DNA of 64,000 nt from the NCBI GenBank assembly GCA_944472135.2, contig OX235262.1, positions 63,219,887 to 63,283,886 on the forward strand, read 5' to 3'. Under the pieces are notes generated by a model. The model was not told where the DNA came from. It searched no databases and worked only from the letters and a program-made list of their open reading frames with translations. The position numbers and the translations under genes are program-made. Below, one piece after another: positions 1 through 11,529 of the stretch; the first letter of the stretch is position 1, and each line of letters opens with the position of its first letter. Origin of the DNA: Trichobilharzia regenti. Taxonomy: Eukaryota > Platyhelminthes > Trematoda > Strigeidida > Schistosomatidae.

Positions 1-754
1 AGATTGAATCCTCAGATATCGTCCAAGCATCCTCACAAGGAGCCGATATATCAACAGAGTGCAAGCACTTTGGCCCAATCAGTCAACGGCAGAGTCTAGT
101 GTGAATTACATGCTATTTCACAACGTTCTTCCTCTATTTCCTTGGAAAAATTCCTGTTGATAGGTAGAAACTTGTTTGAAATCATGCACGAGTATAGATT
201 GTGACTCACCTTAGCTATTGGAAGATAGGCACAATTTGAAATGGAGTAAAAACGATGTATTTTGATGCATAGCAAAATGCAGGTAACCCAGCGATCTAAG
301 TAAGCCACTGCTTTCTGTGACCGGTTAGTAGATCTGATTCTTCTTTGCATGAAGTCGGCTGGTTTTCAAATAGCTGAGGTACCATAGCCTTAGCTTCCTT
401 TGTGAATGCGACGAGATTTAATCTAATAACAGGATGTTACTGTTCTCACAGATGAGCACAAACATAGGCTGTAATTGATTAAAGCTAAAGTTATTTATAC
501 CCTGTATTAAGCTTATTTGACAAAGTTGGTTTAATAATTTAATAATTCCCATTGCAGCGTTAAGAACACAATATTCACCGAAGACGCGCTTTTCAATGAA
601 TTTATTATCAAGCTGTACAATCGCGTATATATGGTTTTTAAGAAGTTATATCCGGTGCGGGAATCAGGTCAAAGGTGTGAATACACGAAATAATAATAGT
701 ATGAAATGTAATTAAAATATTTGTGATTATAATCATAGTTTAATGTCAAGTGAC

Positions 755-1139
755 AAAATAATTAATGTCATATATAGAATAATACATAAAGTGTACATAG
801 ATTTTGGAAAGGGATACATAATTATAGCATTAGTAGACGAATATAAAATGTTACATAACATGGTGTGAAATTTAATTATAAGAATAATTTTAAAAAATAA
901 TTATTATTATTGTGACTGTTCTCACTCGGAATTATTTCCACTTGTCACATATGTCATTGCAAACCCAAAATTATTCATTGTATGTTTTTTATTTTTACAA
1001 TATTGAATTCTGTCTTACCAAATTTCACACCATGTTATGTAACATTTTATATTCGTCTACTAATGCTATAATTATGTATCCCTTTCCAAAATCTATGTAC
1101 ACCTTATGTATTATTCTATATATGACATTAATTATTTTC
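755..1139. repeat. Nested hairpin inside the palindrome arm
   Basis: About 115 bp at 755-872 pairs with its reverse complement at 1021-1139 across a loop of about 150 bp. Both arms carry the stretch around ACATGGTGTGAAATTT and TAATTAATGTCATATATAG. There are a few mismatches (for example at 801 versus 1104), so this hairpin is older than the surrounding palindrome. The mirror copy is 5706-6091. It has the shape of a fold-back or MITE-like element; no coding capacity or clear target duplication was seen. Confidence 0.8.
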
Positions 1140-1171
1140 AATATAGAAAATATCCCCATTTAGACATTTAG

Positions 1172-1653
1172 AAAAGAGAAAGATTGAGCGAAGAAATATT
1201 TGCTTTTCAATTAGATCCTCATCTCTGGCTCTACTCTAATATATATAGCATTTTAATTACAATACACAACAATTTACCAATCAAGTGGCGATATGTTTGT
1301 TAACAATAATTAGTCGGTGTCAAAATGTCAATGGGGTGATAATTAACGAAGAAAAAATAATATATATAATTAAAAGGTGGAAATGGTTACAACACGTGGA
1401 TTGCATAATGCATAATTTTGGAAAATTGAAGAGCAATTAAGGAATAAGCGTGTGCACAGGTTGATTACGTAACAGATTGTTAAAGAAAATAAAACAATTT
1501 GGACAATGATAATTTGTAACTAAAGTTTAAGTGGTCATAAGAATAAAATAATTTTTACAAGGATAACACGTAATTAAAGATGAAGTAGTCAGAAAAATAA
1601 AATAATTTGGACAATTATAGTTTTTAAAAAGAAAAATTATTCTAGGGGGAGGG
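1172..1653 (+). mobile_element. LINE 3'-tail-like module
   Basis: This AT-rich module, starting near AGAAAGATTGAGCGAAGAAA and ending near TAGGGGGAG, recurs at 36018-36331, where it interrupts a LINE. Its start resembles the 3' end of that same LINE (36630-36690, around CTCTTCTGGCTCTAC), so it is probably a diverged LINE 3' end. Here it lies directly upstream of the GIY-YIG frame. The mirror copy is 5192-5673. Confidence 0.6.
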
Positions 1654-1688
1654 TGATGGAGTAGTCCGGTTTATACAGTCATGTAACG

Positions 1689-2135
1689 ATGGCCAAGGTA
1701 AGGAAAGTGGCTGTACAAATTTCTTCTGAACACACAAGTTTGGCTTATTATGCAGCAGAGGTACGCTGTCTCTTCACAACCACACCTATCCTACGTTCGA
1801 GTAATAAGGATAAACTACCTAAATTCGCCTCTTCTATGTGTATCTCCCAGTTTGACTGCAGCTGCGGAGCCAGCTACATCAGGCGAACAATTAGGCAGGT
1901 TCATCATCGTATTTCCGAACATCATTCGGCATGGTTAAGCAAGGGACAAACAAAATCTATTCGTAGCTCTATTTTAGCCCACCTTGTAGATAGTGAGCAT
2001 AAGGTTGATGTTAATACTGCATTTAAAATTATTTATCGCATTCCTACTAATCTTAATTTTGCTTTACGAGTTCGTCTTCTACATACAGCTGAAGCAATAG
2101 GAATCCACCTGAAGAAGCCAAGCCTGTTATTTTAA
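1689..2135 (+). pseudogene. GIY-YIG endonuclease-like fragment (retroelement)
   Basis: A 148-residue open frame. Residues about 50-120 match the GIY-YIG-like nuclease fragments found elsewhere in this window: a Cys-rich start (SQFDCSCGASY), a Y-I-x-R-T core, then ISEHH, AHLVDSEH and a final LLHTAEAIGI block. The core reads YIRRT instead of the YIGRT seen at 39.2 kb, so the hallmark glycine is lost. Related copies continue past the end with a CTQKKYV-type tail; here the frame stops early at KPSLLF, suggesting truncation at a breakpoint near 2130. The domain in Penelope-like elements nicks target DNA. The frame is open, but it is probably a dead transposon fragment. Confidence 0.7.
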
Positions 2136-3127
2136 AATAAGAAATACAGTCCACAGTCCAGTGTGACTAAAGACTGATACATTATTATTTGAATGTATTT
2201 TAATATTTATCTATAATATGTGATGCATTGAATAACTCGTGACAAACAGCTTTAATGACGACATACGAGACTGTAGTGTGTGTGTGTGTATGACGTCTTG
2301 CAAAAATGTTAGTTTGGATTAACTGTCTTGTTGGTGTTGTTTGTTTTTAATTGACGTTGTAATCAGTCATAAATCACATACTAAATGATACATGCATGCA
2401 TCTTTCTAAACAAAATAAAAAATTAATTCATTTTAAATGCAGTTTTCATTCGAATAACTCACTTTTCAAATAATACAATAAGCAGAAAATAGAAAAAGAG
2501 TAATTGTAGTGAAATATATGAGGAAAACCTATGTATCATACAACTTAGGCGTGAATACTATTTTTACAATGATTGTGAATAATTACTAAATTAAAATGAT
2601 TATGGTTTAGGGAAGATGAGAATAAATGAAGGATGAAAAGTGGGCTAAATACAAAAATTAAGACTGGCATCACATTCACAAGTCAGTGGAACGAATATGA
2701 TTGGTTCAGAAGTTGTCTTTTTTCTCCCAGCGAACTGGCAATAACTAAATAAATATTAGAAGTTATTAGGTAATAAAAAGGGACTCTCAGTATTCCATGT
2801 ACGACTGTGTACTAGTTTAAACTAAAAGAATAAGATTTAGTGATCCTGTGAGGCGACTGGGCCTATAAGACGTATCCACTGATTCACATTTCCTATCAAC
2901 TGTCATCCTGTTTCCCTGATGAGTAATCTTTGTAAACAGTGGTTTACTTAACTTATTGACTGCTAAGAAAATAGACTGATTTTTTAAACGAGGATAGGAT
3001 TAAAACTCTTGTCTACTTCTGACTTAGATTTCTCTAAATCTTGTGTGACAACCATTCAACGAATTATTATTATTATTATGAAAACAAACAAGACGCCTTA
3101 TCTAATGTCACAAAACTCGGAGATACA

Positions 3128-3800
3128 CCTCTCAAGAACCTAGCGTGTGGTGACACTCAACGATCTCTACCACGTATGTTGAATCCATCTCCATTTCCTT
3201 CAGCATATTTGTCAGGCTGTTGACTCTTGGTTGGTTTGTCGCTTGGATTTACTGTTGCTTGCCCTCTCTCACAGTCTATCTAATAATTAATATCTATCTA
3301 GTGGAGGCAGCTACTGATCAAGGCTTGCGGGAGGCTGTCGGAAATGCTTCTGGTAACATGTCAAGTCTCTGAACTATACAGAAGCACTGACTGACTTGAC
3401 GTTGATGTTGAAAATCCGGATCTTTTCTATTATGCTGAATGTTTGAGAGATTTCCACACTGACTTTAGAATAATGAAGGTGTGCCTTGCTTTATCCATCC
3501 TACCCAGACTTGACTTCCTCGTACGTGCCTGTAGTTGAAACGATGTTGTGCAGATCAGGTTAGTGAGTTAGAAAATTTCCTTCAGATTTCTTCCGTTGAC
3601 GGTGATTGATGCTTGTTATCGGTGGTGGTTAGATATCTTCGTCTTTTCTGACTTTTCTGTGTTCACTTGAAATCCTGTCTTGACTGCCTCTTTTGCCAAC
3701 CTGTTGATTTTCACCGATGTATCTCCGAGTTTTGTGACATTAGATAAGGCGTCTTGTTTGTTTTCATAATAATAATAATAATTCGTTGAATGGTTGTCAC
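3128..3800 (-). mobile_element. RTE-clade LINE 3' fragment in the palindrome spacer
   Basis: Read on the - strand, this matches the C-terminal region of RTE-type LINEs: a thumb-like block (RLAKEAVKTGFQVNTEKSEK), then a degenerate GRNLKE block and a region equivalent to RIFNSNVKSVLLYG. Numerous frameshifts make it non-coding. The fragment is cut by the palindrome junction at 3127/3128; the uninterrupted version continues at 8400-9235. This shows that the junction is derived and not the original order. Confidence 0.75.
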
Positions 3801-4709
3801 ACAAGATTTAGAGAAATCTAAGTCAGAAGTAGACAAGAGTTTTAATCCTATCCTCGTTTAAAAAATCAGTCTATTTTCTTAGCAGTCAATAAGTTAAGTA
3901 AACCACTGTTTACAAAGATTACTCATCAGGGAAACAGGATGACAGTTGATAGGAAATGTGAATCAGTGGATACGTCTTATAGGCCCAGTCGCCTCACAGG
4001 ATCACTAAATCTTATTCTTTTAGTTTAAACTAGTACACAGTCGTACATGGAATACTGAGAGTCCCTTTTTATTACCTAATAACTTCTAATATTTATTTAG
4101 TTATTGCCAGTTCGCTGGGAGAAAAAAGACAACTTCTGAACCAATCATATTCGTTCCACTGACTTGTGAATGTGATGCCAGTCTTAATTTTTGTATTTAG
4201 CCCACTTTTCATCCTTCATTTATTCTCATCTTCCCTAAACCATAATCATTTTAATTTAGTAATTATTCACAATCATTGTAAAAATAGTATTCACGCCTAA
4301 GTTGTATGATACATAGGTTTTCCTCATATATTTCACTACAATTACTCTTTTTCTATTTTCTGCTTATTGTATTATTTGAAAAGTGAGTTATTCGAATGAA
4401 AACTGCATTTAAAATGAATTAATTTTTTATTTTGTTTAGAAAGATGCATGCATGTATCATTTAGTATGTGATTTATGACTGATTACAACGTCAATTAAAA
4501 ACAAACAACACCAACAAGACAGTTAATCCAAACTAACATTTTTGCAAGACGTCATACACACACACACACTACAGTCTCGTATGTCGTCATTAAAGCTGTT
4601 TGTCACGAGTTATTCAATGCATCACATATTATAGATAAATATTAAAATACATTCAAATAATAATGTATCAGTCTTTAGTCACACTGGACTGTGGACTGTA
4701 TTTCTTATT

Positions 4710-5156
4710 TTAAAATAACAGGCTTGGCTTCTTCAGGTGGATTCCTATTGCTTCAGCTGTATGTAGAAGACGAACTCGTAAAGCAAAATTAAGATTAGTA
4801 GGAATGCGATAAATAATTTTAAATGCAGTATTAACATCAACCTTATGCTCACTATCTACAAGGTGGGCTAAAATAGAGCTACGAATAGATTTTGTTTGTC
4901 CCTTGCTTAACCATGCCGAATGATGTTCGGAAATACGATGATGAACCTGCCTAATTGTTCGCCTGATGTAGCTGGCTCCGCAGCTGCAGTCAAACTGGGA
5001 GATACACATAGAAGAGGCGAATTTAGGTAGTTTATCCTTATTACTCGAACGTAGGATAGGTGTGGTTGTGAAGAGACAGCGTACCTCTGCTGCATAATAA
5101 GCCAAACTTGTGTGTTCAGAGGAAATTTGTACAGCCACTTTCCTTACCTTGGCCAT
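4710..5156 (-). pseudogene. GIY-YIG fragment, mirror copy
   Basis: Translates identically to the frame at 1689-2135, on the opposite strand in the second palindrome arm. It has the same YIRRT core change and the same early stop. Confidence 0.7.
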
Positions 5157-6734
5157 CGTTACATGACTGTATAAACCGGACTACTCCATCACCCTCCCCC
5201 TAGAATAATTTTTCTTTTTAAAAACTATAATTGTCCAAATTATTTTATTTTTCTGACTACTTCATCTTTAATTACGTGTTATCCTTGTAAAAATTATTTT
5301 ATTCTTATGACCACTTAAACTTTAGTTACAAATTATCATTGTCCAAATTGTTTTATTTTCTTTAACAATCTGTTACGTAATCAACCTGTGCACACGCTTA
5401 TTCCTTAATTGCTCTTCAATTTTCCAAAATTATGCATTATGCAATCCACGTGTTGTAACCATTTCCACCTTTTAATTATATATATTATTTTTTCTTCGTT
5501 AATTATCACCCCATTGACATTTTGACACCGACTAATTATTGTTAACAAACATATCGCCACTTGATTGGTAAATTGTTGTGTATTGTAATTAAAATGCTAT
5601 ATATATTAGAGTAGAGCCAGAGATGAGGATCTAATTGAAAAGCAAATATTTCTTCGCTCAATCTTTCTCTTTTCTAAATGTCTAAATGGGGATATTTTCT
5701 ATATTGAAAATAATTAATGTCATATATAGAATAATACATAAGGTGTACATAGATTTTGGAAAGGGATACATAATTATAGCATTAGTAGACGAATATAAAA
5801 TGTTACATAACATGGTGTGAAATTTGGTAAGACAGAATTCAATATTGTAAAAATAAAAAACATACAATGAATAATTTTGGGTTTGCAATGACATATGTGA
5901 CAAGTGGAAATAATTCCGAGTGAGAACAGTCACAATAATAATAATTATTTTTTAAAATTATTCTTATAATTAAATTTCACACCATGTTATGTAACATTTT
6001 ATATTCGTCTACTAATGCTATAATTATGTATCCCTTTCCAAAATCTATGTACACTTTATGTATTATTCTATATATGACATTAATTATTTTGTCACTTGAC
6101 ATTAAACTATGATTATAATCACAAATATTTTAATTACATTTCATACTATTATTATTTCGTGTATTCACACCTTTGACCTGATTCCCGCACCGGATATAAC
6201 TTCTTAAAAACCATATATACGCGATTGTACAGCTTGATAATAAATTCATTGAAAAGCGCGTCTTCGGTGAATATTGTGTTCTTAACGCTGCAATGGGAAT
6301 TATTAAATTATTAAACCAACTTTGTCAAATAAGCTTAATACAGGGTATAAATAACTTTAGCTTTAATCAATTACAGCCTATGTTTGTGCTCATCTGTGAG
6401 AACAGTAACATCCTGTTATTAGATTAAATCTCGTCGCATTCACAAAGGAAGCTAAGGCTATGGTACCTCAGCTATTTGAAAACCAGCCGACTTCATGCAA
6501 AGAAGAATCAGATCTACTAACCGGTCACAGAAAGCAGTGGCTTACTTAGATCGCTGGGTTACCTGCATTTTGCTATGCATCAAAATACATCGTTTTTACT
6601 CCATTTCAAATTGTGCCTATCTTCCAATAGCTAAGGTGAGTCACAATCTATACTCGTGCATGATTTCAAACAAGTTTCTACCTATCAACAGGAATTTTTC
6701 CAAGGAAATAGAGGAAGAACGTTGTGAAATAGCA

Positions 6735-6952
6735 TGTAATTCACACTAGACTCTGCCGTTGACTGATTGGGCCAAAGTGCTTGCACTCTGTTGATATATC
6801 GGCTCCTTGTGAGGATGCTTGGACGATATCTGAGGATTCAATCTGAGGTGGGGACATCATCACTTACTGGTATATCCGGATGACGAGCCCCAAATAGATC
6901 GAAATGCGCATCTTAGATTCCATTGTTAGTCACCATCCACTGTGTTGTGAAG
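6735..6952 (+). mobile_element. Hairpin arm joined to a partial hammerhead SINE
   Basis: 6740-6840 matches one arm of the hairpin elements at 14166-14362 and 43490-43720. From 6845 it continues directly as the 3' half of the SINE seen at 43729-43925 (GGGGACATCATCAC to TAGTCACCATCCACTG), without the tRNA-like half. The ribozyme-like core at about 6876-6920 reads ATGACGA-stem-GAAA, with A in place of the essential C3. The palindrome edge visible in this window (6844) falls almost exactly at the hairpin/SINE boundary. Confidence 0.65.
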
Positions 6953-7134
6953 TAGCACTGAAGCATACTTCGGACGTTACAATATCGCTTCTGATGATGT
7001 ATTGTCGATTATTATATTATTTGACGATTCCACACAAGTAGTTGAATACCTTTCAAAGGAAGTCTCTTAGAATTATGTATTATGTATAAATGGATTTTTC
7101 AGAATAAAACTATTATTAATAAAGTTTCCAATAC

Positions 7135-7265
7135 TTGATTCCACGAGGAGAAATGATAGCCTGTGGGCAGTCTTAAAGCCAGTTAAAAAAGACTGCAAAG
7201 AAGAGAGTGAATCGGGGATGTGCTGAAGCCTTATGTTCCACTTCGAATCAAAAGAAATAATATTA
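7135..7265 (+). mobile_element. RTE-clade 3'-end remnant
   Basis: A short fragment ending TGAAGCCTTATGTTCCAC, then an A/T-rich tail. It matches the 3' terminus of the RTE copies ending at 28030, 53365 and 58215. No open frame remains. Confidence 0.55.
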
Positions 7266-7481
7266 TGACATACTAATTGTATCAGGTGTCTAGTTTCAAG
7301 TGCTCACTGAATTTGATAGAAAACTAGGCTGTGGTTTTCTTACTGACTAGCGAATTATACTCCGATTCCTGGTGACAATACAACCCTCAGCAATAAGAAT
7401 CAGTTGACTATCATTAACCGTAAAACATGATACCGGTTACTGCTCACCAAAATGTGTTTATACCACTGTTTTTTTAAATAA

Positions 7482-9058
7482 GAAATACAGTCCACAGTCC
7501 AGTGTGACTAAAGACTGATACATTATTATTTGAATGTATTTTAATATTTATCTATAATATGTGATGCATTGAATAACTCGTGACAAACAGCTTTAATGAC
7601 GACATACGAGACTGTAGTGTGTGTGTGTGTATGACGTCTTGCAAAAATGTTAGTTTGGATTAACTGTCTTGTTGGTGTTGTTTGTTTTTAATTGACGTTG
7701 TAATCAGTCATAAATCACATACTAAATGATACATGCATGCATCTTTCTAAACAAAATAAAAAATTAATTCATTTTAAATGCAGTTTTCATTCGAATAACT
7801 CACTTTTCAAATAATACAATAAGCAGAAAATAGAAAAAGAGTAATTGTAGTGAAATATATGAGGAAAACCTATGTATCATACAACTTAGGCGTGAATACT
7901 ATTTTTACAATGATTGTGAATAATTACTAAATTAAAATGATTATGGTTTAGGGAAGATGAGAATAAATGAAGGATGAAAAGTGGGCTAAATACAAAAATT
8001 AAGACTGGCATCACATTCACAAGTCAGTGGAACGAATATGATTGGTTCAGAAGTTGTCTTTTTTCTCCCAGCGAACTGGCAATAACTAAATAAATATTAG
8101 AAGTTATTAGGTAATAAAAAGGGACTCTCAGTATTCCATGTACGACTGTGTACTAGTTTAAACTAAAAGAATAAGATTTAGTGATCCTGTGAGGCGACTG
8201 GGCCTATAAGACGTATCCACTGATTCACATTTCCTATCAACTGTCATCCTGTTTCCCTGATGAGTAATCTTTGTAAACAGTGGTTTACTTAACTTATTGA
8301 CTGCTAAGAAAATAGACTGATTTTTTAAACGAGGATAGGATTAAAACTCTTGTCTACTTCTGACTTAGATTTCTCTAAATCTTGTGTGACAACCATTCAA
8401 CGAATTATTATTATTATTATGAAAACAAACAAGACGCCTTATCTAATGTCACAAAACTCGGAGATACATCGGTGAAAATCAACAGGTTGGCAAAAGAGGC
8501 AGTCAAGACAGGATTTCAAGTGAACACAGAAAAGTCAGAAAAGACGAAGATATCTAACCACCACCGATAACAAGCATCAATCACCGTCAACGGAAGAAAT
8601 CTGAAGGAAATTTTCTAACTCACTAACCTGATCTGCACAACATCGTTTCAACTACAGGCACGTACGAGGAAGTCAAGTCTGGGTAGGATGGATAAAGCAA
8701 GGCACACCTTCATTATTCTAAAGTCAGTGTGGAAATCTCTCAAACATTCAGCATAATAGAAAAGATCCGGATTTTCAACATCAACGTCAAGTCAGTCAGT
8801 GCTTCTGTATAGTTCAGAGACTTGACATGTTACCAGAAGCATTTCCGACAGCCTCCCGCAAGCCTTGATCAGTAGCTGCCTCCACTAGATAGATATTAAT
8901 TATTAGATAGACTGTGAGAGAGGGCAAGCAACAGTAAATCCAAGCGACAAACCAACCAAGAGTCAACAGCCTGACAAATATGCTGAAGGAAATGGAGATG
9001 GATTCAACATACGTGGTAGAGATCGTTGAGTGTCACCACACGCTAGGTTCTTGAGAGG
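7482..9058 (+). repeat. Third copy of palindrome DNA (direct, 1577 bp)
   Basis: 7482-8468 equals 2141-3127, and 8469-9058 equals the reverse complement of the spacer 3128-3717; equivalently the block is the reverse complement of 3128-4704. No mismatch was seen in the lines compared. Its left flank differs from the palindrome just after the GIY-YIG stop. Its right flank (from 9059) continues the RTE fragment without a break, so this copy keeps the ancestral junction. Confidence 0.93.
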
Positions 9059-9235
9059 AACCTAAATTAAATAACGATGGGCTAGGCATGGATTTAAGAT
9101 CATGTGAGAAGGGAATATAAGCTTACGGGTAATCACCAAGTCAACTGAAAAGGAATACAGGAAACAGAGTAAAATGGAAATGTGTTCTTGAAGCCATGTG
9201 TCCCACTCAAAACCCAAGGTAACCATCACCACCAA
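8400..9235 (+). mobile_element. RTE-clade LINE, 5'-truncated 3' fragment
   Basis: Degenerate C-terminal RTE coding region: the RLAKEAVKTGFQVNTEKSEK block at 8460-8540, ATCGTTTCAACTACAGG at 8642, a region equivalent to FNSNVKSV at about 8775, then a 3' end near CTTGAAGCCATGTGTCCCAC (about 9188). It spans the end of the third palindrome copy at 9058 without interruption. Frameshifts and stops occur throughout. Confidence 0.75.
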
Positions 9236-9964
9236 GACACTTTGTCCTAATTGAATACTGTCTGCCAAAAGATATCTTCATAAACATTTGAACAAACTCT
9301 ATCGTATTGAATAATCAATAATAGTGACTGCACTCAAAAATAAGGCCTTTATACATACTACAAAATTCTCAGTGTGCTTTATAGCAAAATATTTACTCCT
9401 TGTGCAGAAGTGACAAATAAAATAACTGTTGATAATGTATCATTTGAACACAATATTATCCTAAACAAAGGAGGAAAACGCCTTCTAAGAACAAGTTATT
9501 CAAGTGCAAATAAAATGCACCCAATAATTTGTTTTGATAAAAACAATATTATTGATAATTACAAGTGGAAATCTGATGGAGTGTAGGCAATCAGTTGATC
9601 AATGAAGTGTACAATAGATAGATAAAGGAACTTAAACTTTTGGTAAGTAATTGATCAATAGATTGAATTATCGATCATTGAACGTACATTTATAATACCG
9701 ATAAATCATTAAATAGTGCTTTGAAAATGATAATGATAAAGTAAAGTGGAAACTGTCATTCAGACATTTTGAAGTAAATACTCTGAGTAGTCAAAGTTAC
9801 TCCTTTTCAGTCTGACGATAGCGGATCTCATGTTTTATTTTAACATAAACAGTTAGAATGAACATTTTAAGAAAGTGACAAGTTTCGAGTGGATTCCTGT
9901 ATGAACAGATGTTTTTTCTTCATTGCCTGATGCCGAATCCCTCCTCTATGCTTTCCGAAGTGCA

Positions 9965-10170
9965 AAGGTGGTGCATTAGTAGAATGCTGAGTAGAAGCGT
10001 AAATGTTCCGGGTTTGATTCCCGACCAACAAAATCTTAAGCTGATAGTAAGCTGGGAAAAAAGAGGAGGTTGAACGTCAGGCTAGCAACCCCACCCATTA
10101 AAAAAGAAATAACACCACCATCACTGAGAATTCGGACTTCAAGCGCGAAGCCATGTGTTTCGCTAGAAAT
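9965..10170 (+). mobile_element. Diverged tRNA-derived SINE (family B)
   Basis: A tRNA-like head (TGGTGCATTAGTAGAATGC, with B-box GGGTTTGATTCCCG) is followed by GGCTAGCAACCCCACCC, as in the SINEs at 10365-10600 and 49555-49765. The tail CTTCAAGCGCGAAGCCATGT corresponds to the GAAGCCCTATGTTCC tail of better copies. Confidence 0.6.
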
Positions 10171-10364
10171 GCAGGGGACGAGATTTTGGCTTCATTAAAC
10201 ATTACTGTTTTGACTGCTTCAGTCTGCTTTTAAGAAACATCACAGTATTAGTATAAATGACCACTGGAGTGATATGCAGCACTTTTCTTCAAACAATAAA
10301 CCAAACTATCCTGTCTGAATATTGACGATTTAGTTAGGGAATTAAAACTAAATAGTGTCAGCAC

Positions 10365-10600
10365 ACCGTGCGTCGGTGGCATAGTAGTTAGGACGCCTGC
10401 CGGCCATGCACACGGTCCGGGGTTCCATCCCCGGCCTACAAGGCACTCCTTTACCTCGCTAGGCCAGAAATCATGCTGGTAAAGAGGAATGGTTGGGCAT
10501 GAGGCTAGCAACCCCATCCTGTAAAATAAACTCTGCTACAAAATCTTCAAGCCACTAGCTTGAAGCCCTATGTTCCACGGGGGAACGTGAAGGAAAAAAG
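10365..10600 (+). mobile_element. tRNA-derived SINE (family B)
   Basis: The head GCGTCGGTGGCATAGTAGTT with B-box GGGGTTCCATCCCC forms a tRNA-like polymerase III promoter. A body follows (ACCTCGCTAGGCCAGAAATC, GGCATGAGGCTAGCAACCCC), then a tail TTGAAGCCCTATGTTCCACG. The tail resembles the 3' terminus of the RTE LINEs in this window, as expected if those LINEs mobilise the SINE. Other copies: 49555-49765 (-), 9965-10170 and 23220-23450. Confidence 0.8.
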
Positions 10601-10609
10601 TGTCAGTAT

Positions 10610-11520
10610 ATCAGAACGAGATGAATACGAATAACTGATTTCAGAATAGTTAGTGAAACGTAGAGAAATAGCACACAGTTAGGTTGTAAAAAAATAAAGA
10701 CATACTGTTACACAATACAACCATCACTGGTTGCACTACACTCTACAGAAGTAGGACACAAGGTCAACTTCGATAGGACCATATTCTACATCAAGTTTTT
10801 GGTTCATATAAAGAAAGACTGACTGCAGAGGCCCTAAGTATATGGCTGAATCCCAAAAGTTTGAACAGACGTGACTGTGTAAGATTAGCTGATGCAATGC
10901 GATTCCTGATTAATACATAAAATCGATATGTATCACTAATTTCTCATCCTTAATCTATTTTTTTCCTATTATCTTGTGGAAATGCTAACAAATGATGTAC
11001 TATTATTATCCCATGCCCATCAGATTAATGTATATTTAAAACAAGGAACAACTGTGAAAAAAGCAGCATTGAGTGGATACATGAATTTCGATAAGATTCA
11101 TTAGCTGAATTCTCTACAAACATTGTTATTTATACATTTTTTTCTTAAGGTTAAATATATACAAGCACATGAACATTATGACAACAAATAAGTATCACTT
11201 TGAATAAATATGCCTACTATAAGCTGTGAGTGATAATCTGTTAACGTCGTTGTTAAGTAAATAACATTCATCAAAGTACATACTAACACATCGATTCAAT
11301 ACAAAAGAAACTTAGTTAAGTGTCTTAGTTATAGAATAAAACGTATATGTTCAGAGGAACGCATTAAATAATAAATGTGTAAACTGAAACTTACACTAAA
11401 AGAAAATGGATATATTAAGAGAACTTCCTAAAAAAGCATATGTCGATAACTAGACATAGAGTAACAATGAATACCGTAAATAAGAAACCTTTGTATCTGA
11501 AATGAAGTTACAAAGGGGAA
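10610..11520. other. No recognisable feature
   Basis: AT-rich sequence without a supported gene, RNA or repeat that I can identify. Confidence 0.4.
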
Positions 11521-11529
11521 ATTGCAGCT

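Larger units (their letters stand above)
1..6844. repeat. Giant inverted repeat (palindrome), arms at least 3127 bp
   Basis: Positions 1-3127 read as the reverse complement of 3718-6844; every coordinate pair sums to 6845 and no mismatch was seen in the stretches compared. The spacer is 3128-3717 (590 bp). Because the left arm reaches window base 1, the true arm may be longer. Each arm holds a nested hairpin, a LINE 3'-tail module, a truncated GIY-YIG reading frame and the start of an RTE fragment. Inner junctions are 3127/3128 and 3717/3718. A third copy of part of this DNA lies at 7482-9058. It could be a genuine recent inverted duplication or an assembly fold-back. Confidence 0.97.

Noticed and set aside
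96..350. 84-codon open frame, mirrored at 6495-6749
   Set aside because: No family features; it is present twice only because of the palindrome.
912..1163. 83-codon open frame in the nested hairpin
   Set aside because: It lies in the hairpin arm and loop, with AT-driven composition; unlikely to be coding.
9374..9586. 70-codon open frame
   Set aside because: Not flanked by convincing splice sites, no recognised domain, and located between repeats.
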